Of a DNA stretch of 10,618 bases, positions 6,324 through 10,618 are shown one piece after another (positions within the stretch are counted from its first letter, which is position 1; every line of letters starts with the position of its first letter). This DNA comes from Acidobacteriota bacterium (GTDB taxonomy: Bacteria > Acidobacteriota > Blastocatellia > Pyrinomonadales > Pyrinomonadaceae): NCBI GenBank assembly GCA_020853255.1, contig JADYZI010000159.1:1-10618 (forward strand). The letters are read 5' to 3'. The position numbers and the translations under genes were made by a program. The notes beneath the pieces were generated by a model. It did no database searches and was not told the origin of the DNA. It saw only the letters and a program-made list of their open reading frames with translations.

Positions 6324-6372
6324 TCGCTTGGGGTGCGAGAGGTCGTGAGTTCAAATCTCGCCGTCCCGACCA
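6324..6372 (+). tRNA. 3' fragment of tRNA-Pro(GGG); likely attachment-site scar
   Basis: The fragment reads from the 5' side of the anticodon stem (TCGC, 6324-6327) through the loop TTGGGGT (6328-6334, anticodon GGG at 6330-6332), the stem GCGAG, the variable loop AGGTC, the T arm GTGAG-TTCAAAT-CTCGC (6345-6361), acceptor strand CGTCCCG (6362-6368), discriminator A and an encoded CCA. The G72/A73 ending and GGG anticodon identify proline. No D arm or complementary acceptor CGGGACG lies upstream; the sequence before 6323 is unrelated. A tRNA-directed integrase leaves just such a 3' copy at the far end of an inserted element, with the restored whole tRNA at the other end. It is not a working tRNA gene. 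Confidence 0.85.
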
Positions 6373-6380
6373 ATAAACAT

Positions 6381-6419
6381 GGGGCTTTCAGCGATTTGCT
6401 GGAAGCCTTGTTCTTTTCT
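6381..6419 (+). terminator. Intrinsic terminator after the tRNA-Pro fragment
   Basis: GGCTTTCAGC (6383-6392) pairs with GCTGGAAGCC (6398-6407), one G-T pair, around a five-base loop, followed by TTGTTCTTTTCT. It is placed as the original terminator of the tRNA-Pro gene, which supports the view that the sequence from here rightward is the ancestral flank. Confidence 0.8.
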
Positions 6420-6434
6420 CCGGATCACGAGGGT

Positions 6435-6450
6435 TGAATGCTGGCATTCA
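6435..6450. repeat. Short near-perfect palindrome downstream of the isomerase gene
   Basis: TGAATGC and GCATTCA are perfect 7-bp arms around two bases. It lies in the 100-base space between the tRNA terminator and the end of the minus-strand isomerase gene. No T-run follows on either strand, so it is not an obvious terminator; its role is unknown. Confidence 0.5.
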
Positions 6451-6525
6451 GAGAGTTCTGCCTAAAGGCCGAGTTGGGATCGCGCCTTAGACCCTCCCCG
6501 TTTTCGAAGCCGTCTTGGAATTTTT

Positions 6526-7716
6526 CTAGGCGATCGTGATGTTTGAGACGACGCGTTGGATCTTTCCATCGGCGCTTGGAGCGTCGGGCTTTAGGCCGGC
6601 GGTAAGGGATGAGTAAAGCCCAAGGCATTGGGCGAAAATTACATAGGGCAGAGCTAAATAGTCGTCGGCGAGAGTTGAAAGCGGAAAGGTGATCGCGGTA
6701 TCGGCTATCGAGTTTAGGTCCGGCGAATCGGGGCCGATAGCGAGTATTGAACCTGCCGCATTTTTCGCACGCGCGTCCTCCAAAAGACCGAGCTCGATCT
6801 TCCGTTTGGCCGGGTCGTTCGAGAGGAAGCCGACCAAGAGCGATCTATTGTTGAGCCAAGAAAGCGGGCCATGCCTGAGGCCCAGGAACGATTCCGCCAT
6901 CGTCGAGTGAAATCCGCCGGAGAGTTCGAGTACCTTCAGAGCACTTTCATCTGCAACGGCCTTGAGAGGGCCGCTGCCGAGGAAACAGATTCGTTCGAAA
7001 CGTTTTGCAGCGATCTTGCTTCCGATGTCGGCAACCTCGCCAAGGTGCTCTCCCACGATCGCGGATATCGTTGAAACGACGCCCTCAAATTCGGCTAGGT
7101 TTTGGATGTGGGCAAGGCATTGGCCGGCAACGATCATATTTGTAAACGAACTTGTCATCGCAAGCCCGCGATCGTTCGTTTTGTCATCAAGTACGACGCA
7201 TAAGACATTGGGCCTGGCAGTCGCAAACTCCCTTGCCATTTTGCCGTCTTTGCTACACGTAACAATAAGATGAGCGATCTGCGGATAGCGATCGATCGCT
7301 GCATCGAGCACCTTGACACCCTCGAAGCTATCGCCCGAACGTGAGAACGACACCCACAATTCGCGTCCTGTGTCGGATCTCGACTCGATCATTGCATCCA
7401 TCTCAGTAAGAAGATCGGTGCTCGGAATAGCGCAGACGGGCTTCTTCCATATTCTGTTGATCAGAGGAGCCACCGCTCTGCCGACATAATCCGAAGTTCC
7501 GGCCCCGACGAGCGTGACCGTCGCCGGTTTATGGGCGTCGAGAAAGGCGAGGATCTCACGCTGCTTTGCACTTACAATCCGGAATGTTTCGAGCCAGGTT
7601 TCCGGCTGTTGGGCGATCTCGGATGGTGTGAACTCAAGGCCTAGATCTGCCTTCGCGGCTGACGATAGACGAAGTATATCTTCGAAGCTGAGTTGTTCAG
7701 GCGGTAGATTTACCAT
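6526..7716 (-). CDS. agaS: AgaS-family SIS-domain sugar isomerase/deaminase
   Basis: The product has 396 residues from the ATG at 7716, which has GGAGG eleven bases upstream (7732-7728); a TTG at 7746 in frame is the alternative. Two SIS sugar-phosphate-binding domains are present: the first (about 50-205) with GAGTSDYVG (71-79) and the phosphate-binding SFSRSGDS (123-130), then TNDRGLAMTSSF; the second (about 235-370) with LGSGPLKAVADES (246-258) and the catalytic-region E275 and LRHGP (280-284). The tail PDAPSADGKIQRVV is typical of AgaS. In the known aga pathway AgaS deaminates and isomerises galactosamine-6-phosphate to tagatose-6-phosphate in the cytoplasm. It is divergent from the kinase, aldolase and symporter genes, whose activities fit the next steps. 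GlmS-like or glucosamine-specific activity is the main alternative. Confidence 0.88.
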   Translation of the reverse strand: MVNLPPEQLSFEDILRLSSAAKADLGLEFTPSEIAQQPETWLETFRIVSAKQREILAFLDAHKPATVTLVGAGTSDYVGRAVAPLINRIWKKPVCAIPSTDLLTEMDAMIESRSDTGRELWVSFSRSGDSFEGVKVLDAAIDRYPQIAHLIVTCSKDGKMAREFATARPNVLCVVLDDKTNDRGLAMTSSFTNMIVAGQCLAHIQNLAEFEGVVSTISAIVGEHLGEVADIGSKIAAKRFERICFLGSGPLKAVADESALKVLELSGGFHSTMAESFLGLRHGPLSWLNNRSLLVGFLSNDPAKRKIELGLLEDARAKNAAGSILAIGPDSPDLNSIADTAITFPLSTLADDYLALPYVIFAQCLGLYSSLTAGLKPDAPSADGKIQRVVSNITIA

Positions 7717-7763
7717 CTTAAGAGCGGCCTCCGAAGACAATATCAAAAACAGGTTCTGGAGAA

Positions 7764-7791
7764 TTGCTTGTTCGCTTTAAGTCTCTATAAT
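7764..7791 (+). promoter_or_regulatory. Candidate promoter of the kinase-aldolase-symporter operon
   Basis: A perfect TATAAT (7786-7791) is preceded by TTGCTT (7764-7769) with a 16-base spacer. It lies in the divergent space between the isomerase gene and the kinase GTG at 7859. The -10 box is strong, the -35 box only half matches. The minus-strand promoter for the isomerase must lie in the same 140 bases but I see no clear one. Confidence 0.5.
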
Positions 7792-7858
7792 ATATTACGC
7801 TTTTCAGATTTGCCGAAAGTGATATAACTAAAATCTAGACACAGACGGGGAGACAGCT

Positions 7859-8800
7859 GTGGCGAAATCCAACGACATTGTCGTGATCGGTGAGTTGAAT
7901 GTTGACCTTATCGCTTCGGGCGTACGCACGGGACCGGTATTAGGTAGCGAAGTTCTTGCAGACGATTTCAACATTGCGCTTGGAAGCGCTTCGGCGATCT
8001 TCGCCTGCGGAATTGCACGTCTTGGACACTCGGTTTCTTTTGTGAGTCGGATAGGCAATGACGACTTCGGTCATTTTTGCCTTGAGTCTTTGGTAAAACG
8101 CGGTGTTGCAACCGATCTGATCGAGATCGATGTTCAGTCTAAGACGGGCGTGACAGTCGTAGTCAGCACGGCGGAAGACCGGGCGATGGTGACGTTCCTC
8201 GGTGCGATCGCGGAACTTTCACTCGCGCAGGTGCCTGCGAACATCTTCCAGGACCACCGCCACCTGCATCTTACCTCTTACTATCTCCAGAAAGCTTTGC
8301 AGCCTGATTTTCCTCATTTGCTGGCGGCCGCGAAGGCTGCGGGGATTACGACATCTTTTGATCCGAATTCAGACCCAAGCTTTGGGCGCGACGAGAACGT
8401 TCTCTACGTTGCGCGACATACCGACATCCTATTTCTTAACGAGGACGAGGCTCGGTTGCTCACCGGCCGCGATGATATCGACGACGCCGGACGAGAGCTC
8501 AATGAGCTTTGTCCGACGGTAGTGATCAAGCTCGGGGCAAACGGAGCGATCGGCTTTAGGAACGGTGAGTCCGAGTGGGTCGAAGGGTTCAAGATCGATG
8601 CAGTTGACTCGACAGGGGCCGGCGATTCCTTCGCAGCCGGCTTCGTGCACGCCTTTCTTGAAGGCTCGGATCTAAAGAATTGCCTAAAGATAGGGAATGC
8701 GTGCGGTGCGTTCTCGGCCTCAAGGCCAGGCGGAACGGACGGCCAGCCCGATCGCGAGGAACTTGCGAGGTTTTTGATGTACGCGTCGCTGCGTACGTAA
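7859..8800 (+). CDS. PfkB-family carbohydrate kinase (candidate tagatose-6-phosphate kinase)
   Basis: The product has 313 residues, started at GTG 7859, which has GGGGAG at 7847-7852. It begins with the ribokinase-fold strand IVVIGELNVDLI (7-18). The C-terminal PfkB signature DSTGAGDSFAAGF (250-262) holds the anion-hole GAGD and catalytic Asp256. NEDEARLLTG (194-203) and VVIKLGANGA (221-230) are the usual ATP-side strands. The first PfkB signature is changed: LGSASAIFA (41-49) replaces the common GG-x-x-x-N form, so the sugar site differs from ribokinase. Phosphorylation of tagatose-6-phosphate to tagatose-1,6-bisphosphate would join the AgaS step to the aldolase step; this substrate is inferred from neighbours only. 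The aldolase gene starts 23 bases downstream. Confidence 0.88.
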   Translation: MAKSNDIVVIGELNVDLIASGVRTGPVLGSEVLADDFNIALGSASAIFACGIARLGHSVSFVSRIGNDDFGHFCLESLVKRGVATDLIEIDVQSKTGVTVVVSTAEDRAMVTFLGAIAELSLAQVPANIFQDHRHLHLTSYYLQKALQPDFPHLLAAAKAAGITTSFDPNSDPSFGRDENVLYVARHTDILFLNEDEARLLTGRDDIDDAGRELNELCPTVVIKLGANGAIGFRNGESEWVEGFKIDAVDSTGAGDSFAAGFVHAFLEGSDLKNCLKIGNACGAFSASRPGGTDGQPDREELARFLMYASLRT

Positions 8801-8823
8801 AGCGGAATTAGAAGACACCCGGT

Positions 8824-9660
8824 ATGCAGCTAACTCCTAGCCGAAATATTCTCGATGATGCACGGGCAAATGGTCGTGCCGTCGCCGCTCTGAATTTTTA
8901 TAATGCGGAGACTCTGCGGGCCCATATTGATGCTGCAAATGAATGCAACGCGTCGATCATCTTGCAAACGACAGAGTCGACGATCAACTATCTCGGCATC
9001 GATCTTATCATTGCGATGGCTGGTGCGGCGGCTACAGAGATGGCCCATCCCGTTGCCTTGCATCTTGACCATGGCGGAAGCTTCGAACTTGCGAAACGCT
9101 GCATCGAAGCCGGATATTCCTCTGTAATGATCGACGGTTCAAAACTGCCGTTCGAGGAGAATATTGAGCTTACTCGGCGCGTTGTTGATATCGCACATGC
9201 GGCGGGAGTCTCGGTCGAGGGAGAGTTGGGGCACGTCACGCAGAATGCCGATAACGAGAATATCTCGGACTTCTTTACGCGACCGGAAGATGCGAAAGCG
9301 TTTGTTGAAGGTACAGGCGTTGATGCCCTTGCGGTGGCGATTGGAACGGCTCACGGTTTTTACAAAGGCGAGGTAAAGCTTGATCTTCCGAGGCTACGCG
9401 AGATTCGCGAGGTAGTGGGCGACGTCTCGCTCGTTCTGCACGGCGGCTCGGGCGTGCCGGACGAGTTGATGCGCGAGGCGATACGGTGCGGAATTGCGAA
9501 GATCAATTTTGGAACCGAGCTAAAAAATGCGTTCACGCTTGCAGTCAAAAAGTCGCTGGTTGAGAGCGATGATATCGATCTGCGGCGGACCTTCGCACCT
9601 GCTATAAAAGCTGTGCAGCGAGTTTCAGCGTCCAAGATCCGCGTTTGTCAGCTGGCATAA
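8824..9660 (+). CDS. Class II aldolase, tagatose-1,6-bisphosphate (KbaY/GatY) type
   Basis: The product has 278 residues, the usual length for KbaY/GatY. The zinc and catalytic residues are visible: LDHG with Asp82 (proton donor) and His83, GTAHG with His177, and LHGGSG with His206. IDGSKLPFEENI (103-114) and VEGELGHV (131-138) are strong family marks. Class II aldolases split a ketose-1,6-bisphosphate to dihydroxyacetone phosphate and glyceraldehyde-3-phosphate using Zn. The Lys in GSK and the neighbours AgaS and PfkB favour tagatose-1,6-bisphosphate, with fructose-1,6-bisphosphate as the alternative. The strand near the active site reads KINFGTEL, slightly off the common KVNVATEL. It lies between kinase and symporter genes in one apparent operon; its ribosome binding site is weak. 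Confidence 0.9.
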   Translation: MQLTPSRNILDDARANGRAVAALNFYNAETLRAHIDAANECNASIILQTTESTINYLGIDLIIAMAGAAATEMAHPVALHLDHGGSFELAKRCIEAGYSSVMIDGSKLPFEENIELTRRVVDIAHAAGVSVEGELGHVTQNADNENISDFFTRPEDAKAFVEGTGVDALAVAIGTAHGFYKGEVKLDLPRLREIREVVGDVSLVLHGGSGVPDELMREAIRCGIAKINFGTELKNAFTLAVKKSLVESDDIDLRRTFAPAIKAVQRVSASKIRVCQLA

Positions 9661-9695
9661 AAGTTTTTTAGAAAACTAGATCGGGAGACCTTCTT

Positions 9696-10618
9696 GTGCA
9701 AGTAACCCTAATTGACTGGATCATCGCGATCGTGGCGGTCGCGATCTGTTTCGTTCCGGCATTGTTCGTGAGCAAACGCTCGTCGAAGAATACGTCGGAG
9801 TTCTTTGCCTCTGGCCGCTCTGTGCCGTGGTGGCTTGCGGGACTTTCGATGGTCGCAACGACGTTCAGCAGCGATACGCCGAACCTTGTAACGGATATTG
9901 TTCGACGAAACGGTGTTGCGGGGAATTGGGTTTGGTGGGCCTTCGTTCTGACGGGAATTGCGACCGTCTTTTTTTACGCCCGCCTGTGGAGACGTTCGGG
10001 TGTTCTTACGGATCTTGAGTTCTACGAAATACGGTATTCAGGAACGGCGGCCGCGGCGGTTCGCGGTTTTCGAGCGGTGTATTTGGGGCTGCTTTTTAAT
10101 TGCCTGATCATGGCTACCGTGAACCTTGCGGCATGCAAGATCGCAGCCGTTCTCTTCGGGCTCGACCGCTGGCAGACGCTGCTCGTTGTTGGTCTGTTGA
10201 ATGTTGCGTTCGCGGCGCACTCCGGTTTGTGGGGCGTGCTCGTCATCGATATGATCCAGTTCTTCATAAAGATGACCGCGGTCATCGCCGCCGCTTATTT
10301 CGCACTCACACTGCCGCAGGTCGGCGGCCTGAGCGGGATGGTCGAGAAGGTTTCGGCGATGAAAGGACCGGGCGGTATCGACTATCTGAACATCCTGCCG
10401 GATTTTAGCAATAATTGGGAGATAGCCGTCGCCGTATTCATTATGCCGATCGCGGTTCAATGGTGGGCGGTCTGGTATCCGGGAGCAGAACCGGGCGGCG
10501 GCAGCTACATCGCCCAACGGATGCTCGCGTCAAAATCCGAAAAGGATTCGCTTGGTGCCGTACTCTTCTTCAATCTCGCACACTACGTCCTGCGTCCGTG
10601 GCCGTGGATCCTTGTCGG
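9696..10618 (+). CDS. Sodium:solute symporter (SSS family), 3' end beyond window
   Basis: The frame is open from GTG 9696 to the window edge (about 307 residues seen); GGGAG lies eight bases before the start. The first helix (5-25) is followed by SEFFASGRSVPWWLAGLS (34-51) and ATTFSSDTP (54-62), the sodium-binding-region signature of SSS transporters. Further membrane helices follow at about 78-95, 125-150, 160-182, 184-206 and 243-262, then YPGAEPGGGSYIAQRM (261-276), a conserved segment in a subgroup of these proteins. It is 35 bases downstream of the aldolase gene in the same direction, so a sugar or amino sugar is the likely substrate, taken up without phosphorylation. The substrate is inferred; SSS proteins also carry acids and vitamins. 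Confidence 0.9.
   Translation, partial: MQVTLIDWIIAIVAVAICFVPALFVSKRSSKNTSEFFASGRSVPWWLAGLSMVATTFSSDTPNLVTDIVRRNGVAGNWVWWAFVLTGIATVFFYARLWRRSGVLTDLEFYEIRYSGTAAAAVRGFRAVYLGLLFNCLIMATVNLAACKIAAVLFGLDRWQTLLVVGLLNVAFAAHSGLWGVLVIDMIQFFIKMTAVIAAAYFALTLPQVGGLSGMVEKVSAMKGPGGIDYLNILPDFSNNWEIAVAVFIMPIAVQWWAVWYPGAEPGGGSYIAQRMLASKSEKDSLGAVLFFNLAHYVLRPWPWILV

Noticed and set aside
6300..6372. Complete tRNA gene
   Set aside because: The D arm and 5' acceptor strand are missing; upstream sequence cannot pair with the 3' acceptor strand CGTCCCG.
8865..8885. Minus-strand GGCACG...TTGC resembling a sigma-54 promoter
   Set aside because: The spacing is one base too long and it lies inside the aldolase coding sequence.
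9662..9677. Hairpin AGTTTT/AAAACT between aldolase and symporter genes
   Set aside because: The stem is short and AT-only apart from the end pair, with no T-run after it; it is unlikely to end transcription.
1..10618. CRISPR array, insertion sequence or transposase
   Set aside because: I saw no regularly spaced repeats of CRISPR length, no transposase motifs and no terminal inverted repeats flanking a gene.

Overview
The window looks like bacterial chromosome of moderate GC, slightly richer in GC on the right by eye. The families present (DUF4198 proteins, a truncated CDF transporter with a Cys-rich N-terminus, and an SSS symporter paired with AgaS, PfkB and class II aldolase enzymes), plus frequent GTG starts and weak ribosome binding sites, would suit Acidobacteriota, perhaps Blastocatellia. 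That placement is an impression from memory, not a demonstrated assignment.

Left part (1 to about 6320): an accessory, metal-themed region. In order on the + strand it holds the last codons of a DUF4198 protein, a second nearly identical DUF4198 gene with a signal peptide, a 45-residue FeoB-associated-type Cys-rich membrane protein, an NtrC-family sigma-54 response regulator abutting its histidine kinase, a SAM-dependent methyltransferase, an unknown 142-residue exported or anchored Cys protein, and an exported 136-residue protein with 16 cysteines in internal repeats. A hairpin terminator then separates these from a convergent (minus strand) CDF-type cation transporter. The kinase has a His cluster predicted on the outer face of the membrane. 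A reasonable reading is sensing, binding and export of a transition metal; the metal itself cannot be told from the sequence.

Boundary (about 5939 to 6420): a stretch without a convincing gene holds an 8-bp inverted repeat, two sets of short direct repeats, and then the 3' part of a tRNA-Pro (anticodon GGG) running from the anticodon stem to the encoded CCA. No matching 5' half lies upstream, and a good intrinsic terminator follows. This is the expected scar of a tRNA-targeting integrase at the distal end of an integrated element. By the usual geometry, the metal region to the left would be the island and the sequence to the right the original chromosome. No integrase is in the window.

Right part (6420 to end): a hexosamine/tagatose catabolic locus. 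An AgaS-type SIS isomerase/deaminase is on the minus strand, divergent from a + strand operon of PfkB sugar kinase, class II tagatose-bisphosphate-type aldolase and a sodium:solute symporter cut by the window edge. Together AgaS, the kinase and the aldolase could convert galactosamine-6-phosphate through tagatose-6-phosphate and tagatose-1,6-bisphosphate to triose phosphates, with the symporter as a candidate uptake system.
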